Virus record (IMG/VR): IMGVR_UViG_3300027513_000017
Span: 1-58,289 of that record
Origin: a virus
Reading direction: 5' to 3' (one strand)
DNA length: 58,289 nucleotides
Program-made: the position numbers and the translations under genes
The notes under the pieces: generated by a model
Database searches by the model: none
What the model was told of the DNA's origin: nothing
Seen by the model: the letters and a program-made list of their open reading frames with translations, nothing else
In this document: positions 47,435 to 54,352 of the stretch, piece by piece
How positions within the stretch are numbered: position 1 is the first letter of the stretch
Layout: the number at the start of each line of letters is the position of its first letter

Positions 47435-47453
47435 GTTTTGGAGCACTCCCAAG

Positions 47454-48497
47454 ATGCCCATTGAACGCAAGTCTTACCCTATTGCCGAACTCAAGAGCGA
47501 CGACGACTCAGGAATTATTGAGGCGATTGTCAGCGTGTTTTCGAACATTGATCTCGGCAACGAGAAGGTAATGCCGGGGTTCTTCGCCAAGTCGATCGAG
47601 AAGAAACTCCCTAAAGGCGTGTGGGCGCATGACTGGAAGCAGCCCATCGCAAAGACACTCGAAGCGAAAGAACTTCTTCCTGGCGATCCGCTTCTTCCTG
47701 CTCATCTGAAGAAACTCGGCGGGGCATACATCAAGGGCCAATTCAATCGAGACACCCAACGAGGACGCGAAGCCTACTCCGACATCAAGTTTGGAATCAT
47801 TGACGAATTCTCCATCGGTTACTCAGTCACTAAAGACGGCAAGGACAACGATACCGGAGCACGAGAACTGATCGAGGGTGAATGGAAAGAGTGGAGTCCA
47901 GTGCTGGTCGGAATGAACGATCAAACCGCGTTGATCTCCATCAAGTCTGACGATCACGAAGTTCAAGGTGTTCCAACTAAAGGAATGTTGGCCGAAGAGA
48001 TGGCCCAGACCACGCCTTCGACTTGGGAGGTGCAGTCGGCGTTCTCTCGTGTGATTCGCAAGATTGCCGAGTCAGCCAAAAATTCAGACATAACAGATTT
48101 AGAGTTCGATTGGAAAGCTAAAGCTACGCTGGCGTGTTCTGAGTTGGGATCGGAATTGACGCCGTTAGTCATCGCTCAGATCGAAGAATACCTGAACAGT
48201 TCAGACAGTGAGTTTTACCTCAAAGGTTCGGTAGCCGATCCCTTTGAGTCCTTCGAAAAAGCGGTAGCCGCAATTGAGAAGAACACCGCCAATTTAGAGC
48301 GCAACCACGAGAACCGGGTCAAAGAAGGCCGGATTCTCTCTTCCTCAAATCGAGCCAAAGTTCAATCCGCTTATGACGCTCTCGGAGCGTTGCTGGCCGC
48401 GTCTGAACCCCCGCCGAAAGAGAAAGAGATCGATGGTGCCGCGCTAAGGACTCAATCGCTACGGATGCAGAGCAAGGCAATAGCAGCTCTGCTATGA
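47454..48497 (+). CDS. Prohead protease with C-terminal extension
   Basis: 347 aa from ATG 47454. IEAIVSVFSNIDLGNEKVMP, GVWAHDWKQPIAKTLEAKEL (catalytic His) and FGIIDEFSIGYSV (catalytic Ser) match the HK97/U35 assembly protease. Family members are usually about 200 aa. The additional residues from about 170 on are helical and acidic and may serve as internal scaffold. Confidence 0.9.
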   Translation: MPIERKSYPIAELKSDDDSGIIEAIVSVFSNIDLGNEKVMPGFFAKSIEKKLPKGVWAHDWKQPIAKTLEAKELLPGDPLLPAHLKKLGGAYIKGQFNRDTQRGREAYSDIKFGIIDEFSIGYSVTKDGKDNDTGARELIEGEWKEWSPVLVGMNDQTALISIKSDDHEVQGVPTKGMLAEEMAQTTPSTWEVQSAFSRVIRKIAESAKNSDITDLEFDWKAKATLACSELGSELTPLVIAQIEEYLNSSDSEFYLKGSVADPFESFEKAVAAIEKNTANLERNHENRVKEGRILSSSNRAKVQSAYDALGALLAASEPPPKEKEIDGAALRTQSLRMQSKAIAALL

Positions 48498-48508
48498 GGG
48501 ATTAAACG

Positions 48509-49807
48509 ATGCCTTTAGAGCAGGATGCCGCGCTACTGCAAACAAAAGTAGCCGAGACACGCGCTTTTTGGGACAAGGTTGGCGATGCCGATCTAACCCA
48601 AGAGCAGAAGCAGGAAATCGACGGGATCAACAAGACGGTTGAAGAGTTGAGCGCGAAGGTTTCCGAGTCAAAAAAATACCAACAAATTAGAGCAGAGCAA
48701 GAAGCGTTAGCCGCTGGCTTGAATGCACCGGTTCACACTCCTGACTTTGGTAGCAAGGATCTCAAAGGTCGCGAACCTGAGCGTGAGACCAAGAGTGTTG
48801 GTGAGCGGTTCACTGACCGCAAGGAATTCAAGGAATGGTTCAAGAGCGTTGCGCCGTCCGGCGAGATCAACGAAACCTCATCGATCGGATTCTCCTGTCC
48901 ACCGTTGACTCTCGAGGGTAAGGCTCTCGTGACTGGTTCGTCCGCTGCTTCCGGTGGCGCGTTGGTGCGACGTGACTATGCCGGTCTCGTTGATTTTCCG
49001 TTCCGTCCAATGACGTTGCGAGATGTCATTACGATTGGCCGAACGGGGTCAGATCTGATCGAGTTCCCGCGCGTAGTTAGCTACACCTCGGCTGCTGCCA
49101 CCGTGGCCGAAGCAACGACTGCTCCAACATCCTTTAGTCAGGCAAGCAACGGTTTGAAGCCTGAGTCATCGATGGTCCTAGAGAAGGTTACGGCGACAGT
49201 GAAGACCATTGCTCACTGGATACCGCTAACCCGACGCGCTCTGTCTGATGCACCGCAAATCGAAACCCTCATCAACAACTTTCTCGAGTTTGGCTTGGAT
49301 GATGCCGAGGAAACTCAGATCGTAACCGGCAACGGATCGGGCGAGAACTTCCTCGGTCTCGACAACACTCCAAACATCACTCTCCAGGCATTCGACACGG
49401 ACATCCTGACCACGACCCGCAAAGCCAGAACAGCGGCAGCCGTAACAGGTCGCGCGCGGTCTACCGCGTTTGTGATGCACCCGTATGACTGGGAAGCCTT
49501 CGACCTCTTGAAGGACGCAGAGAACCGCTACTACTGGGGTGGCCCAACGGTTCTCGGACAGAAGATGTTGTGGGGTCTCCCGGTTGTTGAGTCTGAGGCG
49601 ATGCGCCTAAAGACTTTTTACACAGGCGATCTCAAGCAGGCAATTTTGTGGGACAGAGAAATGATGACGATTCGCATGAGCGATGCGCCTAACGATTTCT
49701 TCCTGCGAAACATGTTGGCGATTCTCGCAGAACGCAGAGCGGCCTTCGGTGTGTTTAGACCGCCCGCAATCGTTCGCGGAGACCTTCTGGCAGGTCCTAA
49801 CAGTTAA
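48509..49807 (+). CDS. Major capsid protein (HK97 fold)
   Basis: 432 aa. Residues 1-110 are a charged coiled coil (LTQEQKQEIDGINKTVEELS), the delta or scaffold domain removed by the protease in HK97. The fold begins around GGALVRRDYAGLVDFPF. KTIAHWIPLTRRALSDAPQI, GNGSGENFLGL, WGGPTVLGQKMLWGLPVVES and ERRAAFGVFRPPAIVRG are standard HK97 capsid segments. It forms the icosahedral shell and is the likely acceptor if the virion is glycosylated. Confidence 0.96.
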   Translation: MPLEQDAALLQTKVAETRAFWDKVGDADLTQEQKQEIDGINKTVEELSAKVSESKKYQQIRAEQEALAAGLNAPVHTPDFGSKDLKGREPERETKSVGERFTDRKEFKEWFKSVAPSGEINETSSIGFSCPPLTLEGKALVTGSSAASGGALVRRDYAGLVDFPFRPMTLRDVITIGRTGSDLIEFPRVVSYTSAAATVAEATTAPTSFSQASNGLKPESSMVLEKVTATVKTIAHWIPLTRRALSDAPQIETLINNFLEFGLDDAEETQIVTGNGSGENFLGLDNTPNITLQAFDTDILTTTRKARTAAAVTGRARSTAFVMHPYDWEAFDLLKDAENRYYWGGPTVLGQKMLWGLPVVESEAMRLKTFYTGDLKQAILWDREMMTIRMSDAPNDFFLRNMLAILAERRAAFGVFRPPAIVRGDLLAGPNS

Positions 49808-49844
49808 TTAACCTCGTGGCGGTCCATAGCCCGTTACGCCAGCA

Positions 49845-49886
49845 GGCGGCTTCTCTTGCTCCCGTAGGAGGAGCCGCCCTTACTTT
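49845..49886 (+). terminator. Hairpin between capsid and glycosyltransferase genes
   Basis: GGCGGCT (49845-49851) pairs with AGCCGCC (49872-49878) and contains a nested CTCC/GGAG, followed by CTTACTTT up to the ATG at 49887. The T tract is short, so it is probably a partial terminator that keeps the capsid transcript high and the next gene low. Confidence 0.55.
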
Positions 49887-51191
49887 ATGAAACTACTTTT
49901 TATCCTTCACATGTATCAGCCTTACCACAATGCGGGTGGTGAGACGACCGCGCACACTGCGATGAAGGCGATGGTAGATCGAGGCCACGATGTAACGGTA
50001 GTTTTTAGGCCGCAGAATGAAACCGAAGGCGACAAGTGTCCTGACATCTATGAATACGAGGGCGTGAAATGCATTAAGAGTCCGCTGAACACCGCCCAAG
50101 CATTCATTAAGGATGTGATCACTCGCATAGATCCAGACCTCTTAATCACTCACCTCGACCTGACCACCTTAGCGATGCAGTTGAGTCTTGATACTCATAA
50201 ACCTTTGGCCCATTGGGTACACAACACAATGAGTCTTGATGTGTTTCATGTGTCCCCGCAGAAGTGCCAACTAGCAATCTTTAACTCAAATTGGGTGGCT
50301 GAGTTCTACAAGTGGAAAGGTCCACAGATCGTGATCCATCCCACGGTGGAGCCAGATCGCTATCGGTGTGAAAAAGGCACGAAGATCACGCTCGTTAATC
50401 CAACCCCAGGCAAAGGCGCGGATCAGTTTTATCAACTCTCCAAGATGCTCCCTGATTATGAATTTCTGACAGTGAAGAGTGTTTATGGCGAACAGATCGC
50501 GGTGCCGAATATATCGGCTCATCTTCACCCGAACGTGGAAACGATGGAGCACACGGCAGACATCAGGGAAGCGTTACGCAAGACAAAAGTTCTCCTGATG
50601 CCCTCGCAGTACGAGTCCTATGGTCGCGTAGCAGTCGAGGCGGCGTGTTCTGGTATTCCGACTATCGCTCACCCGACCCCCGGGCTATTGGAAGCGTTGG
50701 GTGACGCGGGAATCTTCTGCGATAGAGACGATCTCCCGTCATGGAAGAACGCTATCGAGCGGTTAATGACAGATGATGTCTATTACCGCAAACGCTCAGA
50801 TTTAGCCCTCGAACTAGCTAACAGTCTCGATCCTGAGAGCGAATTCGATCGATTGGAGGAAGCATTGTTAGTCACTAGCAGAGCATTTAACCAGGAGGAC
50901 GTAATGGAAAGAGTTTTGTACGCCAATCGAAGGTTTGGAAAGAAGCCTGATGGCAGTCTGAGCGATCAGATGCACGAGTGTCGCTCGCTCGTTTGCGGTG
51001 GTCCAGGTGCGCCAATTCCTTTCGAGTGTTTAGAGGAAGCAAAGGCGTTGGGTTATGCCGATATACCCGCAGATCAGCCGTCAGAGAAGACCGAGATTCT
51101 TCTGGACACGAAAGCACTAACTGAAGCTCCAGAGAACAAGGCGATTCAGGAACCTGAGCAGAAGAAAACAAGGAAGCGAAAGACCGCCTGA
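49887..51191 (+). CDS. GT4 glycosyltransferase with basic C-terminal extension
   Basis: 434 aa. LLFILHMYQPYHNAGGETTA starts a GT-B fold, TLVNPTPGKGADQFYQLSKM is the donor-side domain, and LLMPSQYESYGRVAVEAACS has the E(x7)E-type motif; GIPTIAHPTPGLLEALGDAG closes it. Residues about 330-434 are an added part with CGGPGAPIPFECLEE and a Lys-rich end (KKTRKRK). GT4 genes in phage capsid operons are known to glycosylate virion proteins in some phages. A direct role on the capsid is inferred from position. Confidence 0.88.
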   Translation: MKLLFILHMYQPYHNAGGETTAHTAMKAMVDRGHDVTVVFRPQNETEGDKCPDIYEYEGVKCIKSPLNTAQAFIKDVITRIDPDLLITHLDLTTLAMQLSLDTHKPLAHWVHNTMSLDVFHVSPQKCQLAIFNSNWVAEFYKWKGPQIVIHPTVEPDRYRCEKGTKITLVNPTPGKGADQFYQLSKMLPDYEFLTVKSVYGEQIAVPNISAHLHPNVETMEHTADIREALRKTKVLLMPSQYESYGRVAVEAACSGIPTIAHPTPGLLEALGDAGIFCDRDDLPSWKNAIERLMTDDVYYRKRSDLALELANSLDPESEFDRLEEALLVTSRAFNQEDVMERVLYANRRFGKKPDGSLSDQMHECRSLVCGGPGAPIPFECLEEAKALGYADIPADQPSEKTEILLDTKALTEAPENKAIQEPEQKKTRKRKTA

Positions 51192-51763
51192 TGTACGTCG
51201 AGAACGAAGATGTCAGAGATGCAGCCGAGGGGATGGCTGTTGATGAACTCGGAGAACATGAGTTGGAACAGATAATTCTCCGCGCTTCACGCATGTTCGA
51301 TCTCGCTTGCGGAGTTGAGCCTGAATACTTCGAGGCTAATGACGCCGACGCTACCGAGCGAACATTCTATGGCGATGGGTCGAACTTTCTAAGGCTTGAT
51401 CCTTATGTTCCGGGTTCTTTGAATACAACGATCACCTTTCCTGAAGGCTATTCGGATCTCAGTTTTGTTGAGCGTGATGGTTACTTAGTGAGAACAGAGA
51501 ACTCGTTTCTTGTTTCGCGTCACGTTTACGGTGGGTGGTATGTGAACGCTCCGATTACAGTGTCGGCCCAGTGGGGTCTTGAAGCCACTCCTGATGACGT
51601 AAAACAGGCGGTCATTGAACTAACGATCAACTTGTGGCGCGAGATTGATCCGGCGCATTTGAAGTTAGTCGGTGTCGATAATCAACCTCTCAGGGAGACG
51701 TTACCGCCGAGGGTATCCGCAATCGCTAAGAAGTATCGGGTTAAGAATGGAGTGATGGTTTGA
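51191..51763 (+). CDS. Head-tail connector protein
   Basis: 190 aa, sharing one base with the upstream stop. A helical start (EHELEQIILRASRMFDLACG) is followed by a beta region with ERTFYGDGSNFLRLDPY and QWGLEATPDDVKQAVIELTI, resembling the HK97 gp6-type adaptor family. It should bind the portal after packaging. The position after the capsid gene supports this. Confidence 0.75.
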   Translation: MYVENEDVRDAAEGMAVDELGEHELEQIILRASRMFDLACGVEPEYFEANDADATERTFYGDGSNFLRLDPYVPGSLNTTITFPEGYSDLSFVERDGYLVRTENSFLVSRHVYGGWYVNAPITVSAQWGLEATPDDVKQAVIELTINLWREIDPAHLKLVGVDNQPLRETLPPRVSAIAKKYRVKNGVMV

Positions 51764-52260
51764 TTCGCTTCGAGCTTCAAATCGACGGGGCAACGGAGAT
51801 TGATAGAGCCTTCAATCGCATAGATCGCTTCATCTCGGATTTTAGAAATGTATGGCCGGCAGTTACGGATGAGTTCTACGCGATTGAAGAGAGTCAGTTT
51901 GCTTCTCAAGGATCTAAAGGGGCGTCAGGTAGGTGGGCACCGTTGAGCAAGGCTTATGCGGCTTACAAAGCGCAAGCGTTTCCCGGTCAACCGATATTGA
52001 GAGCAGAGAATAGTTTGTATGAATCGCTCACTAGTCCTGAAGGTTTGGACTCGATTTATCGGGCCACACAGTTTGAATTAACGATTGGGTCAAAAGCTCC
52101 TTATGCAACGGCACATCAACGCGGATCAGGAAGGATGCCAGCACGCCCTCCGATCTCTTTGACTGAGAGCGACAAGCGCAGGATGCAGAAAGCAATTCAA
52201 CAGGGGCTAGTGAGATTCACGCGCGAGTGTGGATTCCAAGTGGAAGAGAGAGCGGCCTAA
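51760..52260 (+). CDS. Virion morphogenesis / neck protein (gpG or gp10-like)
   Basis: 166 aa with a TTG start overlapping the upstream gene by 4 bp. EESQFASQGSKGASGRWAPL, LYESLTSPEGLDSIY and SKAPYATAHQRGSGRMPARP with PRPP-like end match the phage virion morphogenesis (HK97 gp10/Mu gpG-like) family. It takes part in closing the head or starting the tail. Confidence 0.83.
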   Translation: MIRFELQIDGATEIDRAFNRIDRFISDFRNVWPAVTDEFYAIEESQFASQGSKGASGRWAPLSKAYAAYKAQAFPGQPILRAENSLYESLTSPEGLDSIYRATQFELTIGSKAPYATAHQRGSGRMPARPPISLTESDKRRMQKAIQQGLVRFTRECGFQVEERAA

Positions 52261-52286
52261 AACTTAAAGGCTGAAAGTTACCTAAG

Positions 52287-52784
52287 ATGCCGTGGACGCC
52301 GAACGCAAACGAACCTAGTGCGGTCTTTGAAGAACCGATAATCAATAACACGCTGGCGATCATTGAAAGAGATTTCAAGAACGCGCTCGATTACTTCTAC
52401 GCAAGCGATCGTCTACCAGACTTCAAAGAGCGAGCGTTAGGCCAGATACGTGATCTGGCTTTTCCCACACTGGCAATCACGCCTCGGGTAAACGACACGG
52501 AAGAAGCGGCGGATCGCTCACACATTGTCGAGGCTTGCACGCTTGATATTTACCTCGGGGTCAAGGGGAGTTCAGCGAATGAAGTTACGCGATTGATTAT
52601 GAAGTACGTCAGGGTCATGGATGCAATTTTACGAACAGCGCGAGCAGACTTCTTTACCGATATGAGCAATCCATTTGGCGTGGTCTTACAAATAAGACAT
52701 TCATACGGGCCAGTAGGCTCAAAAGAAACGCAATATTTTCGGGCGGCAATAGTAGAACTCACAGTTAACTTGAGAGAGCGATAG
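52287..52784 (+). CDS. Tail terminator / completion protein candidate
   Basis: 165 aa. Position, size and strand-helix pattern (IVEACTLDIYLGVKGSSANE, VMDAILRTARADFF, RHSYGPVGSKETQYFRAAIV) fit the lambda gpU-like tail completion family. The match is by order and shape rather than by a firm motif. Confidence 0.68.
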   Translation: MPWTPNANEPSAVFEEPIINNTLAIIERDFKNALDYFYASDRLPDFKERALGQIRDLAFPTLAITPRVNDTEEAADRSHIVEACTLDIYLGVKGSSANEVTRLIMKYVRVMDAILRTARADFFTDMSNPFGVVLQIRHSYGPVGSKETQYFRAAIVELTVNLRER

Positions 52785-52794
52785 GAGATAACAC

Positions 52795-53418
52795 ATGGCA
52801 GACAATTGGCTAACTACTCGGGTGGCACTAGGGCCAGGTAAGCTCTATGCCAACTTGGGAGGCACGACAAACTCTCCGTGGGACGGAGCTTCTGGTGTTC
52901 GTCTCCTACTGGCTTCTGATGGGCAGCCAAACGCTACTCAGAACCCGAACTACCTTCATCTCGGCATGACCGAGGGCGGCGAAGAGTGGTCAGTTAAAGA
53001 CACTGCTACCCACTTTAAGGCCGACGAGTTTCCCACTCCGATCATCTCGCGCATTACCGATCAGGAAATCGTGATCACTGGGTCGCTGTTACAGATCAGT
53101 GATATGGCTGTGCAGGCGATGATGAATACCACGGCAACGAGATCGGACGTGGGCGGATCTGAGGGTCTAACTTGGGGCAGTCTGACGCCGACAATTACCT
53201 ATCGATCGTTTGCGGTGATCTGGCCTGTCGAAGGTGATACGACCAAATTCACCGTGTTCCATGTCTACAAAGCGTTTAACGACACCGGAATGGCCGCGCA
53301 AATCTCCAGCACCAAACTGGGAGCATCACCTTTTGCCATTCGTGGTTATCCGATTACCACCAGAACGGCGGGCGACATGAGTGCACGCTTCTTTAGACAA
53401 GTTTCGGGAACAAGCTGA
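52795..53418 (+). CDS. Major tail protein
   Basis: 207 aa with AGGAG 9 bases upstream. The beta-rich sequence with MTEGGEEWSVKDTATHFKAD and ITDQEIVITGSLLQISD is typical of siphophage tail-tube subunits, and it is followed by the chaperone pair and the tape measure. No Ig-like extension is present. Confidence 0.85.
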   Translation: MADNWLTTRVALGPGKLYANLGGTTNSPWDGASGVRLLLASDGQPNATQNPNYLHLGMTEGGEEWSVKDTATHFKADEFPTPIISRITDQEIVITGSLLQISDMAVQAMMNTTATRSDVGGSEGLTWGSLTPTITYRSFAVIWPVEGDTTKFTVFHVYKAFNDTGMAAQISSTKLGASPFAIRGYPITTRTAGDMSARFFRQVSGTS

Positions 53419-53933
53419 TGAATAAACCGATGAACGCGGCTGCTTACCGCGCACACGCAGAACAGGTAAAAGCCCAACGTCCTTCCGATTTGGTTACGTT
53501 GAAATCAGGGTCGGTGTTTGAGCTATGCCGACCCAACATTCAGACGTGGGTGATGACCGGGAGAGTGCCACAATCCCTCTTAGAAGCAGGCATAAAGGCG
53601 TGGAAGGAACAGGGTAAGGTTCCTGTGAGCGCACAGAAGGGTAGCCCGTCAATCGTCACGGACTCCGCTATCTTCTTTGTCCGACTCGTGCAGGAATGCA
53701 CTGTTAATCCCAAACTGGTTGAGTTTCCTGATCCTGATAAGAACGAGATTGGGCCAGAGACAATGTTGGATGAAGACTTTTGGGAGATTGTTGGATGGGC
53801 CATGACGGGACAGGGGGTGGCAGGCATAGACGGCCTGCAGACGTTTCGTGCAGGACGAAAACGGGGAACTTCTGGCAGTCGCTCTAAGCGCAAGAAACTT
53901 CAGCCTGAGACCGTCAGCTCTGCTGCAAATTGA
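53418..53933 (+). CDS. Tail assembly chaperone (short form)
   Basis: 171 aa, first base shared with the upstream stop. LVTLKSGSVFELCRPNIQTW, FFVRLVQECTVNPKLVEFPD and IGPETMLDEDFWEIVGWAMT are typical of gpG-like chaperones (DLT.DD..E...). It guides tape-measure folding. The basic C-terminus (RAGRKRGTSGSRSKRKK) overlaps a second frame that continues to 54126. Confidence 0.83.
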   Translation: MNKPMNAAAYRAHAEQVKAQRPSDLVTLKSGSVFELCRPNIQTWVMTGRVPQSLLEAGIKAWKEQGKVPVSAQKGSPSIVTDSAIFFVRLVQECTVNPKLVEFPDPDKNEIGPETMLDEDFWEIVGWAMTGQGVAGIDGLQTFRAGRKRGTSGSRSKRKKLQPETVSSAAN

Positions 53934-54126
53934 GGATGAGGTTTTAGCCTTCGATTTCGATCTGACCTGTACTACTCGGTTGCTTTATTACGATCAGGAC
54001 GCAGAGAATGTCAGATTAGACGCAATGACGATGGGTCAATTCTCGAAAGCAATGGGTTCAAGCCCGATAGGAAATGTCCCAACCAACGTCATCACACAGG
54101 CTGATTTTCGAGATCAGGGACTCTAA
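53848..54126 (+). CDS. Downstream frame of the tail chaperone, probable frameshift product
   Basis: The frame is open from 53830 to 54126 in the +1 register relative to the short chaperone. Its conserved-looking part starts at LRPSALLQIEDEVLAFDFDL and continues TCTTRLLYYDQDAEN, which resembles the C-terminal extension of gpG-T proteins. There is no Shine-Dalgarno before the GTG at 53848, so translation by programmed frameshifting is more likely. ACG-TTT-CGT (53841-53849), where Phe-tRNA could slip from TTT to TTC, is one candidate site. Confidence 0.65.
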   Translation: MQDENGELLAVALSARNFSLRPSALLQIEDEVLAFDFDLTCTTRLLYYDQDAENVRLDAMTMGQFSKAMGSSPIGNVPTNVITQADFRDQGL

Positions 54127-54289
54127 GACGGTTTTGATTTGCCAGTGTTGCGATAAGCCAATTCTCGATATTGTCGGCGGTGAGTTACAGATTATTTCCA
54201 AGCATGGGAGCGCGAAACACACAAACATTCTGAGCGTTGAATACTTAAAGATGCTCGTCTTTGAAATGGAAAGACAGAAGGGTAGTTAG
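54074..54289 (+). CDS. Small Cys-containing protein before the tape measure, 71 aa
   Basis: The core CQCCDKPILDIVGGELQIIS with KHTNILSVEYLKMLV is a short zinc-hairpin type followed by a helix. ATG 54074 overlaps the chaperone frame by 53 bp; a TTG at 54134 without that overlap is an alternative start. Small Com-like zinc proteins occur at this position in other phages. Function unknown. Confidence 0.55.
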   Translation: MSQPTSSHRLIFEIRDSKTVLICQCCDKPILDIVGGELQIISKHGSAKHTNILSVEYLKMLVFEMERQKGS

Positions 54290-54320
54290 ACAACTTAATC
54301 CTGAGTGATTCCTTGTGAGT

Positions 54321-54351
54321 CCAGTTCTCTTGAGCTGGGCTTTCTTGTTTT
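54321..54351 (+). terminator. Hairpin with T tract directly before the tape measure
   Basis: CCAGTTC (54321-54327) and GAGCTGG (54332-54338) form a 7-bp stem (one G-U) on a TCTT loop, followed by GCTTTCTTGTTTTT up to the start codon at 54353. It has the form of an intrinsic terminator. It leaves no room for a normal Shine-Dalgarno, so it may limit tape-measure expression at two levels. Confidence 0.6.
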
Positions 54352-54352
54352 T

